This document shows, in pieces, positions 24,153 through 31,870 of a stretch of DNA of 60,455 nucleotides (positions are counted from its first letter, which is position 1; each line of letters starts with the position of its first letter). The DNA comes from an uncultured Faecalibacterium sp. (GTDB lineage Bacteria; Bacillota; Clostridia; Oscillospirales; Ruminococcaceae), in the NCBI GenBank assembly GCA_934525325.1, contig CAKSZE010000003.1, positions 1 through 60,455 of the forward strand. Direction: 5' to 3'. Under the pieces are notes generated by a model that was not told the origin of the DNA, did no database searches, and worked only from the letters and a program-made list of their open reading frames with translations. The translations under genes and the position numbers were made by a program.

Positions 24153-25274
24153 TCATTTGTGCGCCACAGCGCGCAGGATACGGTTTGCAATGTACTTGTG
24201 CCCGCTCACAGTGGGGTGGGCATCGGTGGCGGTCATGGCGAAGGGAATGGGCACATAGGTCACGTTCTCGTTCTGGGCGGCAAGGTCATTGGCAAGGGAG
24301 TTCAGCCGCCGGAACAGCTGTGTCCACTCCGGCAGCAGGGGCACGGGGTTCGTGTAGCCCACCAGGATGATCTGCGCGTCCGGGTTCAGCGCCCGCAGCT
24401 GGGCCACCACCTGCGGCATATTCACGGCGGCGTCCTGATACGCCTGCTCACAGATGGCGTCGGTGCCGCCCCACAGCAGCAGCTGGCTGACGGCTTTTTG
24501 CTCTTCGCGGGTCAGCCACAACTTGGAAAGGTCGCTGTTCAGTCGTTGCAGATTCTCAAAGCTGGGGGTGCGCAGCACACCGCTGACGATGGTGGCTACC
24601 AGCTGCTCGCTCTTCCAGTTGGTGGCGTTGCCCAGCGCCACAAGGGCGGGCACCAGCGCATCGTTGGAGCCAATTTGTACGCTGATGATATCTGCCCGCT
24701 TGAGGTAGTCCAGCATCTGGGGGTAGACGTAGTAGGTACCCGCCTGCTGGTTCATCTGGGGCATTGCGCCGGTGCGCAGCATATCCACAAGGTCGCCGGT
24801 GGTCAGCCCGGGCAAGCCGAGGTTGATGGCGTGCTGACGGTCCAGCCCAAGCCCCTTGCCCACCAGCGAAACATAGCACTGCTCCGGGTAACCCTCGAAG
24901 TTTGCGGCTACGTCCATGCCGATGGCGGCATCGGTGTACTTGAAATCCGGCAGCCCCACGCCGGAAACGATGCTGTCGCCCAGCGCCACATAGGTGCGCT
25001 GAGGGTCGGCGGCAGGGGATTCCTCAGCGGGGGTCTCAGTGCTTGGAGAAACTTCCTCGGCGGGAGTTTCAGTGTCCGGGGCGGTCTCCTCGGCGGCAGC
25101 TTCTTCGGCGGGCTGGGCAGTTTCCCCGGTAGGAGCTTCCTCGGCAGGCTGCACCTGCGCGGCGGGGGCAGCCTCCGGCGGCAGGGCATCGGGCTGCTGT
25201 GCAAAGGCGGGCACAGCCAGCAGCACCAGCGCAGCGGCGCTGCACAGCCATGCGGCAAAACGGGGATGGTTCAT
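24153..25274 (-). CDS. Secreted SGNH/GDSL hydrolase
   Basis: This 373-residue protein has a Sec signal peptide (about 1-26, cleavage after AFA) and a low-complexity Pro/Glu/Thr/Ala linker to about residue 93 rich in TPAEE-like repeats. The SGNH domain has block I YVALGDSIVSG (Ser), block III QIGSNDAL and block V DAHPTVSGHKYI (Asp and His). It should act outside the cell on esterified polysaccharide or lipid; substrate is not deducible. ATG 25274 has an AAGGA site 8 bases upstream. It follows the acyl-CoA ligase by 53 bp on the same strand and may share its transcript. Confidence 0.88.
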   Translation of the reverse strand: MNHPRFAAWLCSAAALVLLAVPAFAQQPDALPPEAAPAAQVQPAEEAPTGETAQPAEEAAAEETAPDTETPAEEVSPSTETPAEESPAADPQRTYVALGDSIVSGVGLPDFKYTDAAIGMDVAANFEGYPEQCYVSLVGKGLGLDRQHAINLGLPGLTTGDLVDMLRTGAMPQMNQQAGTYYVYPQMLDYLKRADIISVQIGSNDALVPALVALGNATNWKSEQLVATIVSGVLRTPSFENLQRLNSDLSKLWLTREEQKAVSQLLLWGGTDAICEQAYQDAAVNMPQVVAQLRALNPDAQIILVGYTNPVPLLPEWTQLFRRLNSLANDLAAQNENVTYVPIPFAMTATDAHPTVSGHKYIANRILRAVAHK

Positions 25275-25327
25275 GGATGGTTCCTTCTTTCTCAAGGGCA
25301 GGCGGGACGCTATTTTCACGGGAGTTT

Positions 25328-27055
25328 TTACCCCAGCTCCTCCTCCAGCTTACGGTAGTCGGCCTTACCGGCGGGGGTCATGGGCATTTCGGCGATGATC
25401 TTATAAGCCGAGGAGGCGGGCTGCACATACTCCGGCAGCTCCTCACGGCACAGCTGGCGCAGCTCCCGCAGGATCTGGCGCTTTTTTCCGGTGGCGGCAG
25501 GGTCCAGCACCACAAAAACGAAGGGCAGACGTCCCTGAGTGTGGTCGGTATCGGCGTAGCCCACCACGCAGCACTGGTGCACGGCGGGGTGGCGGCTGAT
25601 GACGTTTTCGATCATAGAGGGGAACACCTTGAAGCCGTCGTGCCGGATGATGATGCGCTTGATGCGGGCATCCAGATACACAAAACCGTCCTCGTCCATG
25701 TAGCCGATATCGCCGGTGTGCGCCCACAGCTGGCCGTCGGCGTGGCGGCGCAGCAGGTAAGCGGTCTCATCGGGCTTGTTGTAGTAGCCCTTCATGGCGG
25801 TGGGGGTGCAGATGCAGATCTCGCCGCGCTGACCGATGGGCAGCTCGGTCTCGGTGCCCGGCTCGAAAATAGAGACGACTGTGTTGACCATGGGGATGCC
25901 TACGCTGCCGGGCTTTGTCACGTTACCGGCGGCGATGGTAGCTGCCGAGGAGACCTCGGTCATGCCGTAGCCCTTTGCCAGCGGGTACTCGACCCCGTGA
26001 TCCTTGAGGAACTGGTTCACCGTCTGCTCCGCGCCCAGCGAGAGGGAATCGCCGCCGGCGGCGTAGTTGCGGATGAAGGAGAGGTCTTTGTTTTTCAGCA
26101 GCGGGTCGGCAGCCAGCTGCTGGTAGTGGGTGGGCACGCCGAACATGTGTTCGGGCTTGTGCTTCCACACCAGCGCGCCCAGCTTATCCGGGTCCAGATT
26201 GGGGATGATAATGACATGCAGTCCCATGACCAGCGGCATGTGGATGCCGCAGCTGTAACCGTAGGCGATGAAGGGCGGCATGACATTCAGCAGCTTCTGT
26301 CCGCGGTGGAACAGGCGGCTCTGGGCAGCAAACTCCTGTGCAAGGGCGTTGAAGCAGTAGTCGGTCAGCATAACGCCCTTGGGCGAGCCGGTGGTACCGC
26401 CGGTGTGCACCACTACGCAGGCGTGCTGGGGGTCGTAGGGCGTGGCGGCGGCGCTGTGTCCCTTGCCCGCGTCAATAAAGTTCTTCCAGCGCAGCACGTT
26501 GGAGGCGTAGCGGTTTTTATCCGGGTTTGTCAGCTTGTAGCCCACGGCCTTGGCCAGCGGCAGGCTGTCGGCGGGGCTGAGCACCACCACCCGCTCCACG
26601 CTGGTGCGCTTTGCGGCCTGATGGCAGCGGGGGTACACCACGTTCAGGCAGATGAGCAGGCGGGACTCCACCTCCTCGATATACTCCCGGATGCCCTCGG
26701 CGCTGTACCGGGGATCTACCAGATTCAGGGTAGCGCCCAGCAGATCGGCGGCGTAGAAGGCGTAGACCACCTCCGGGGTCATCACGCTGACCACCGTGAT
26801 GATATCGCCCTTTTTCACCCCCAGCGCCTGCAAGGCAGCAGCGGTCTTTTTTACCTGCACGATCAGGTCTGCATAGCTGAACTTACGGCCGTAGTATTCC
26901 AGTGCGGTGTCGCCCAGATGCCGCTCGTTGTTGCGGCAGATCAGCTCAAAGGCCGAGCACTCCGGCACGGTCTGGTGGATGTACTTTTCATCATAATACT
27001 TCAGCCAAGGCTTTGCCTTGGAGGCATAGACCGGCTCCTTGGTGTTTTCAGTCAT
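25328..27055 (-). CDS. AMP-forming acyl-CoA synthetase/ligase
   Basis: This 575-residue member of the adenylate-forming (ANL) superfamily makes an acyl-adenylate, then a thioester. Visible motifs are the phosphate loop VVHTGGTTGSPKG, YGMTEVSS, the hinge GDIGYMDEDGFVYLDARIKRIII and the C-terminal catalytic Lys in TPAGKADYRKLEEEL. The size and the N-terminus (WLKYYDEKYI) fit medium/long-chain fatty acid or aryl-CoA ligases. Secretion is not expected. ATG 27055 is preceded by AAAGG; the frame is open upstream but through a terminator, so translation from there is unlikely. Confidence 0.88.
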   Translation of the reverse strand: MTENTKEPVYASKAKPWLKYYDEKYIHQTVPECSAFELICRNNERHLGDTALEYYGRKFSYADLIVQVKKTAAALQALGVKKGDIITVVSVMTPEVVYAFYAADLLGATLNLVDPRYSAEGIREYIEEVESRLLICLNVVYPRCHQAAKRTSVERVVVLSPADSLPLAKAVGYKLTNPDKNRYASNVLRWKNFIDAGKGHSAAATPYDPQHACVVVHTGGTTGSPKGVMLTDYCFNALAQEFAAQSRLFHRGQKLLNVMPPFIAYGYSCGIHMPLVMGLHVIIIPNLDPDKLGALVWKHKPEHMFGVPTHYQQLAADPLLKNKDLSFIRNYAAGGDSLSLGAEQTVNQFLKDHGVEYPLAKGYGMTEVSSAATIAAGNVTKPGSVGIPMVNTVVSIFEPGTETELPIGQRGEICICTPTAMKGYYNKPDETAYLLRRHADGQLWAHTGDIGYMDEDGFVYLDARIKRIIIRHDGFKVFPSMIENVISRHPAVHQCCVVGYADTDHTQGRLPFVFVVLDPAATGKKRQILRELRQLCREELPEYVQPASSAYKIIAEMPMTPAGKADYRKLEEELG

Positions 27056-27132
27056 AGGATCAAAACCTTTCTTCTTTTCTCTTTTCTCTTTTCTTTCAAT
27101 TCTTCCGTCCGGCGCAGCGCTTGCGGCGGCCA

Positions 27133-27166
27133 TAAAAAAGGCAGCTTGCCATGGTGGAAAGCTGCC
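27133..27166 (-). terminator. Terminator inside the leader of the acyl-CoA ligase
   Basis: On the minus strand, GGCAGCTT (complement of 27159-27166) pairs with AAGCTGCC (complement of 27140-27147) followed by six T. It lies between the promoter (27209-27237) and the start codon at 27055, so it is a likely attenuator. Confidence 0.65.
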
Positions 27167-27208
27167 GGGATGCTGCTGCATCAGAGAGGGCAAAATCTCC
27201 CATTCAGT

Positions 27209-27237
27209 ATTGTAGTAGAACCGCGCAGGAAAGTCAA
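27209..27237 (-). promoter_or_regulatory. Promoter of the acyl-CoA ligase gene
   Basis: Minus strand TTGACT (27232-27237) and TACAAT (27209-27214) with a 17-bp spacer. Confidence 0.75.
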
Positions 27238-27263
27238 TAAACAAACCGTGCAAACGTGAAAAA

Positions 27264-27299
27264 GGGGAACAGAAACGCCCGCAGGTGTTTCTGTTCCCC
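27264..27299 (-). terminator. Terminator after the small secreted-protein remnant
   Basis: GGGGAACAGAAAC pairs perfectly with GTTTCTGTTCCCC over 13 bp around a 10-base loop, with five T following on the minus strand. It insulates the ligase promoter. Confidence 0.85.
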
Positions 27300-27322
27300 A
27301 AAATGAAAATATGCTTTTTGCG

Positions 27323-27476
27323 TCAGCTTATTTTTTTGAAAGCGCGGTACGAGAAGTACATCTCGCCCTTGACTTCTGCCACCGACAGGCCGATATATTC
27401 GCAATCCGGATCATCCCAGCAGCAACAGCAGTGCACCGGTGAGCAGAAGGGCGGTCAGTCTTGCCAGCTTTTTCAT
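27323..27476 (-). pseudogene. Small signal-peptide-bearing protein with a frameshift
   Basis: After GGAGG, ATG 27476 opens MKKLARLTALLLTGALLLLL and meets a stop after 21 codons. Dropping one base in the CTGCTGG repeat continues as DDPDCEYIGLSVAEVKGEMY and ends FSYRAFKKIS at 27323. The join would give a secreted protein or lipoprotein of about 51 residues. It is either a real frameshift mutation or a base-call error. The terminator at 27264 supports a once-expressed gene. Confidence 0.45.
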
Positions 27477-27732
27477 AGGGGTCAGCCTCCAATCCTTTCT
27501 TACAGCATGGCGTAGGTTTCTTCGGTACTTTAAGTATATCAGATGCCGCACGCGCCATGCAAGGGCGATTCGATGCAAAATAACCCTCATTCACGCAGGG
27601 TAAGAGAAATATTTCCCGCCTTTTTGGGCAAGGTGCGCAAAGAACCCCTTCCGTCTGCTCACTGCGTTCGCAGCCACCTTCCCCAAGGGGACGGCTTCAG
27701 CGGTGGCGGGAAAGTTTCCGGCAGCACCCAAA

Positions 27733-27777
27733 GGCTCCCCCTTGGGGGAGCTGGCGCGTTAGCGCCTGAAGGGGTGA
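27733..27777 (+). repeat. Covarying double-hairpin repeat (family B)
   Basis: Hairpin one is GCTCCCCC/GGGGGAGC and hairpin two is GGCGC-GTTA-GCGCC, ending CTGAAGGGG. The design is shared with 34329, 55410, 60272 and 60380, but with different paired bases. A related CCTTCCCC-AAGGGG palindrome lies upstream at 27669-27696. The region 27550-27780 holds no gene. Confidence 0.7.
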
Positions 27778-27780
27778 CCC

Positions 27781-27896
27781 CTCCCGTGAAAATGCAAAGC
27801 CGGAGCGTCCGCAGACGCTCCGGCTTTGCTCTATTAAAAATAATCTTTCCGCTGATTATGGCCAGAGCGCCAGCGGAGGCCATTCTAAATCGTCCC
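27781..27896 (-). repeat. Pseudoknot plus 16-bp hairpin repeat (family A, copy 1)
   Basis: Read on the minus strand, the element starts at the stop codon of the oppF-like gene. ATGGCC (27878-27883) pairs with GGCCAT (27858-27863). The loop bases CCGCT (27872-27876) can pair with AGCGG (27849-27853), giving an H-type pseudoknot. After an AT-rich linker comes a perfect 16-bp stem (27794-27809 with 27814-27829) with loop TGCG, then CATTTTCACGGG. It is probably a 3' end RNA structure. Confidence 0.75.
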
Positions 27897-28817
27897 GCCT
27901 GCGGCGAGCCACTGCTCCGCTTCCGCGTCATTGCACAGCACCCAGTGCTGCGGGCGCAGCTGGCGCCATGCGGGGGGCGCGGTGGTGTAGTCGTGCATGG
28001 CGGGGTCGTACACCAGCAGTTGCTTTTCCCGCTCCCGGCGCGGGTCCGGCATGGGAATGGCGGACAGCAGGCTGCGGGTGTAGGGGTGCAGCGGGTGGGT
28101 GACCAGCTCCTCGGCGTCTGCCAGCTCCAGGATATTGCCCTTGCGGATGACGGCAATGCGGTCGGAAATGTAGCGCATCACCGAAAGATCGTGGGCGATG
28201 AACAGGTAGGTGATGCCGCGCTGCTTTTGCAGTTGGCGCAGCAGGTTGAGCACCTGCGCCCGGATGGACATATCCAGCGCACTGATGGGCTCATCTGCCA
28301 CGATGAACTCCGGCTCTACGATGAGCGCCCGGGCAATGCCGATGCGCTGCCGCTGCCCGCCGGAGAATTCGTGGGGGAAGCGGGAAGCAAACTCCGGCAG
28401 CAACCCTACGTCCAACAGCGCCTGCCGCACCTTTTCCTCCCGCTGCGCAGCGGTAAGCTCCGGGCGCACGTTCTGCAAGCCCTCGCCCACGATGTAGCTC
28501 ACCTTGGCGCGTTCGTTCAGGGAGGATTGCGGGTCCTGAAAGATCATCTGAATTTCCCGGGTGAGCTGCCTGTCCAGCGCGCGGGAAATTTTGCCGTTGA
28601 TGCGTTGACCCTTGTAAAGGATCTCGCCGCCGGTGGTGGGCAAAATGCGCAGAATGGCGCGGCCGATGGTGGTCTTGCCGGAGCCGCTCTCGCCCACAAG
28701 ACCGAAGGTCTCGCCCTTATAGATGGTAAAGCTGGCGTTCTGCACTGCAGAATAGGCTTTGCGCCCGCTGCCGTAGGTCACCTGCAGATTTTTTACTTCC
28801 AGTAACGGCTCTGCCAT
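27885..28817 (-). CDS. Oligopeptide ABC transporter ATPase, OppF/DppF type
   Basis: This 310-residue ATPase has Walker A GESGSGKTT, signature FSGGQRQRIGIARAL, Walker B EFIVADEPISALD and the His switch LFIAHDLSVMRYISD, followed by the oligopeptide-type C-terminal extension (THPLHPYTRSLLSAIPMPDP). It pairs with the OppD-type ATPase encoded one base upstream. It is the last gene of the five-gene importer operon. Its last codons and stop lie at the edge of the family A repeat. Confidence 0.93.
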   Translation of the reverse strand: MAEPLLEVKNLQVTYGSGRKAYSAVQNASFTIYKGETFGLVGESGSGKTTIGRAILRILPTTGGEILYKGQRINGKISRALDRQLTREIQMIFQDPQSSLNERAKVSYIVGEGLQNVRPELTAAQREEKVRQALLDVGLLPEFASRFPHEFSGGQRQRIGIARALIVEPEFIVADEPISALDMSIRAQVLNLLRQLQKQRGITYLFIAHDLSVMRYISDRIAVIRKGNILELADAEELVTHPLHPYTRSLLSAIPMPDPRREREKQLLVYDPAMHDYTTAPPAWRQLRPQHWVLCNDAEAEQWLAAGGTI

Positions 28818-28818
28818 A

Positions 28819-29868
28819 TCACAGCCCCTCCTTTTGCAGCTTTTTCACCGCAGCGGGCGGCTCGATGTGGGGCGCGCGGGGGTCCAGCAGCCATGTGCGC
28901 GCCTTATGGGTGGGCGACACCGCAAAGTAAGGCGGCCGCTTGACAAAATCGATCTTGAGCGCCTGCGGGTTGCGGGGCGCAAAGGCGTCGCCGCGGATCT
29001 CGGCAAACAGGTTGGGCGGCGTGCCCGGGATGCTGAACAGGTCCTCGCCCTTCACGCCCATCTGTGGCATACTGGACAGCAGCGCCCATGTGTAGGGGTG
29101 GCGGGGGTCGTAGTAAATTTCGTCCGCTGTGCCGATCTCCACGATGTCGCCCGCGTACATCACTGCCACCCGGTCGGCAAGGTTTGCCACCACGCCAAGG
29201 TCGTGGGTGATCAGCACGATGGTCAGGCGGTATTTCTCCCGCATTTGCCGCAGCAGCTGTAAAATTTGCGCCTGAATGGTCACATCCAGCGCGGTGGTAG
29301 GCTCGTCGCAGAGCAGTATTTTGGGGTTGCAGGCCAGCGCAATGGCAATGACCACCCGCTGCCGCATGCCGCCGGAGAACTCGTGGGGGTACTGCTTATA
29401 CCGCAGCGCAGGGTCGGAGATGCCCACGTCCCGCAGGTATTCCAGCGTCTTTTCCCGCGCAGCAGCGCCCTTTAAGCCCTGATGCAGGGTGACCGCCTCG
29501 GTGATCTGCTCGCCGATGGTCTTGAGCGGGTTCAGGCTGGTCATGGGGTCCTGCATCACCATGGCGATCTCCCGCCCGCGGACGGCAAGCCACTCTTTTT
29601 CAGTCTTGAGCGCCGCAAGGTGCAGCGGGGTGCAGCCGGGGGTGGGGTAGTAGTCGATGCTGCCGCCGGTGATGCTGCCGTTTGCGTCTAAAAGGCCCAT
29701 AAAGCTTTTTGTGAACACGCTTTTGCCGGAGCCGCTCTCGCCCACAAGGGCCAGCACCTCGCCCCGGTAAAGGTCGAGGTCGATCTCCCGGATGGCGTGC
29801 AGGGTGCGCCCGCGCAGCCCGAACCGGATCTGCAAGCCGCGCACCGAGAGGATGGGGTCTTGGGTCAT
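28819..29868 (-). CDS. Oligopeptide ABC transporter ATPase, OppD/DppD type
   Basis: This 349-residue ATPase has Walker A GESGSGKSV, signature FSGGMRQRVVIAIAL, Walker B ILLCDEPTTALD and the switch VLITHDLGVVANLAD. The Cys-bearing C-terminal extension typical of OppD is only partly recognisable (LFSIPGTPPNLFAEIRGDAFAPRNP, where the usual Cys positions are not Cys). It therefore may lack the Fe-S cluster that some DppD proteins carry. Ribosome site GGAGG precedes ATG 29868. Confidence 0.93.
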   Translation of the reverse strand: MTQDPILSVRGLQIRFGLRGRTLHAIREIDLDLYRGEVLALVGESGSGKSVFTKSFMGLLDANGSITGGSIDYYPTPGCTPLHLAALKTEKEWLAVRGREIAMVMQDPMTSLNPLKTIGEQITEAVTLHQGLKGAAAREKTLEYLRDVGISDPALRYKQYPHEFSGGMRQRVVIAIALACNPKILLCDEPTTALDVTIQAQILQLLRQMREKYRLTIVLITHDLGVVANLADRVAVMYAGDIVEIGTADEIYYDPRHPYTWALLSSMPQMGVKGEDLFSIPGTPPNLFAEIRGDAFAPRNPQALKIDFVKRPPYFAVSPTHKARTWLLDPRAPHIEPPAAVKKLQKEGL

Positions 29869-29880
29869 GGGGTATCCTCC

Positions 29881-30903
29881 TTATTGCAGATGGTTCTTGG
29901 GGTCGGCGGCGTCCGAGAAGGCGTTGCCGATCAGGTAAAAGGCGATGGTGACAAAGCTCAGAATGAGGGTAGGGTACAGCAGCTGATACCGCAGCCCGGC
30001 CTGCATCATCACCTTGCGGCCGTCGTTCACCAGATTGCCCAGCGAGGGCGTTTCCACCGAGAGACCAAGACCGATATAGGTGATGAATACCTCGTTGCCG
30101 ATGGCTTCCGGGATGGTAAGCGCCATGCGCAGCATGATGACCGAGACGAGATACGGCAGCAGGTTGCGCAGCACAATGCGCAAAGTGGGCGTGCCGATGC
30201 AGCGGGAGGCGATGTTGTAGTCCCGGTCGCGGATAATCAGGATCTGGTTGCGGATGAACCGCGCCATCTCGATCCAGCCCTTGATGGACATACCAAGGAT
30301 CATCGTCCAGATGCTGGGGGTAGCCACATAGGAGATAAGAATGAGCACAATGGCGGTGGGGATGTTATCGAAGATGTTGTACAGCTCGGTAAAGAGGAAG
30401 TCCAGTCCGCGCACATAGCCCCACAGCACACCGGCGGTAATGCCTACGGCAGCTTCGATGACCGCCACGAAAAAGGCGATGGTCAGGCTGGTGCGCGCAC
30501 CCGCCCAGATGCGCGCCCACAGATCCTGCCCGATGGAGTTGGAGCCCCAGAGAAAGCCCTGCTGCCCCGGGGCGATGTTGCGGTACTGGATGCCGGTGGC
30601 GGGGTCTACGGCGCAAAGGTTGGGGTCTGCCTGCCCGGGCAGCAGCGGCTGCACAAAGGCGAACACCACCACCGCCGCCAGCGCTGCCAGCAGCGCCACG
30701 GCAAGCTTGTTTTTAAAAAAGGCACGGAAGGTGCTGCCCCAGTAGCTATAACTGGTGCTGGCAGTGGCTTCCGCCTGCTGGCTGCTGAACCCGGCGGGGG
30801 TGAAAAGCTCCTCCTCCGGCAGGGCAGCCCACGCGGCGGGGCCGTCCTTTTGCAGGGTGTTCAGCTGCGCTTCCAGCCGGCGGGAACACGCGCGTTTGAA
30901 CAT
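29881..30903 (-). CDS. Oligopeptide ABC transporter permease, OppC/DppC type
   Basis: This 340-residue permease has an N-terminal cytoplasmic stretch of about 70 residues (rich in Ala/Glu), a first membrane helix near 75-100 and the periplasmic loop. The membrane core includes the ABC docking loop (MARFIRNQILIIRDRDYNIASRCIG) and ends YLIGNAFSDAADPKNHLQ, the classic OppC finish. Its ATG overlaps the stop of the OppB gene (TGATG), so translation is coupled. Confidence 0.93.
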   Translation of the reverse strand: MFKRACSRRLEAQLNTLQKDGPAAWAALPEEELFTPAGFSSQQAEATASTSYSYWGSTFRAFFKNKLAVALLAALAAVVVFAFVQPLLPGQADPNLCAVDPATGIQYRNIAPGQQGFLWGSNSIGQDLWARIWAGARTSLTIAFFVAVIEAAVGITAGVLWGYVRGLDFLFTELYNIFDNIPTAIVLILISYVATPSIWTMILGMSIKGWIEMARFIRNQILIIRDRDYNIASRCIGTPTLRIVLRNLLPYLVSVIMLRMALTIPEAIGNEVFITYIGLGLSVETPSLGNLVNDGRKVMMQAGLRYQLLYPTLILSFVTIAFYLIGNAFSDAADPKNHLQ

Positions 30904-31844
30904 CAGCGGCCACCTTCCTTCTTACCAAAATTGATGCGCGGGTCAATGAGCACCATTAAGATATCGCCTAAAATCAGCCCCACGATGCCCACGCAGGCGT
31001 ACAGCAGCACGATGCCCTGCACCATGGTGTTGTCGTGGCGCTGCACACAGGTGACCAGCAGCCCGCCCATGCCGGGGATGCTGTACAGGCTCTCGATGTA
31101 GATCGAGCCCACCACCGTGTTGAGGAACGCCGAGGGGATATACTGCACCAGCGGCACCATGGCGTTGCGGAACACATGATGCAGCGCGATATCCCGCCCG
31201 CACACACCCTTGGCGCGGGCAAGACGGACGTAGTCCTTGTTGCTTTCGTCCACCATGTAGCGGCGCAGCCACATGGCGTAAAAGGCTAGGTTTGCAAGGC
31301 TCATGCTGCACACCGGCAGCACCCAGTACCGCCAGTTTGCGGCGTTGAAGAGCAGGCCAACGCCCACCGCCGCCGTGCCGTACATCTGGATGTACAAAAA
31401 GTACACCGCAGCGGGCACGGCCTGAATGAGCACGATGAGCGCCGTACCCAGCTTATCCGGCCAGCGGCCTTTGTACTGCCCCATCACAAGCCCCAGCGGA
31501 ATGCCCAGCACAAGGCTGAGCAGCATGGCCAGCACGCCCATCTGCACAGAGATGGGCAGCTTCTGCGCTAAAATCTGCGTGACCGGGGCGTTTACCTTAT
31601 AGATATGGCTCACGCCAAGGTCGCCGTGCAAAGCGTTCTTCCAAAAGCGCCCCACCTGCACCGGCAGGGGGTCTAAAAGCCCCATGGCTTGCAGCCCGGC
31701 CTGAATTTGCGCCTCGGACATTTTTTCGTAGTTTGCAAAGTAGCCTTCCACCGGCATGAGCCGCAGCAGGCAGAACACCAGCGTCACGATGATAAACAGC
31801 GTCAGCACCGAGCGCCCGATGCGCTTTGCAAGATATTGCACCAT
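30903..31844 (-). CDS. Oligopeptide ABC transporter permease, OppB/DppB type
   Basis: About 313 residues. It starts VQYLAKRIGRSVLTLFIIVTLVF, the common first helix of OppB, and includes RRYMVDESNKDYVRLARAKG, the docking loop, and SLYSIPGMGGLLVTCVQRHD near the end. It forms the channel with OppC. ATG 31844 is chosen because AGAGAGG lies 8 bases upstream; a GTG at 31853 overlaps that site. The gene lies 26 bp after the binding protein. Confidence 0.93.
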   Translation of the reverse strand: MVQYLAKRIGRSVLTLFIIVTLVFCLLRLMPVEGYFANYEKMSEAQIQAGLQAMGLLDPLPVQVGRFWKNALHGDLGVSHIYKVNAPVTQILAQKLPISVQMGVLAMLLSLVLGIPLGLVMGQYKGRWPDKLGTALIVLIQAVPAAVYFLYIQMYGTAAVGVGLLFNAANWRYWVLPVCSMSLANLAFYAMWLRRYMVDESNKDYVRLARAKGVCGRDIALHHVFRNAMVPLVQYIPSAFLNTVVGSIYIESLYSIPGMGGLLVTCVQRHDNTMVQGIVLLYACVGIVGLILGDILMVLIDPRINFGKKEGGR

Positions 31845-31870
31845 GGTGTGCACCTCTCTTTTTCTAGCCC

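Noticed and set aside
25199..27259. A 686-codon plus-strand frame opposite the acyl-CoA ligase
   Set aside because: It crosses the ligase promoter and terminators and has no start site or domain.
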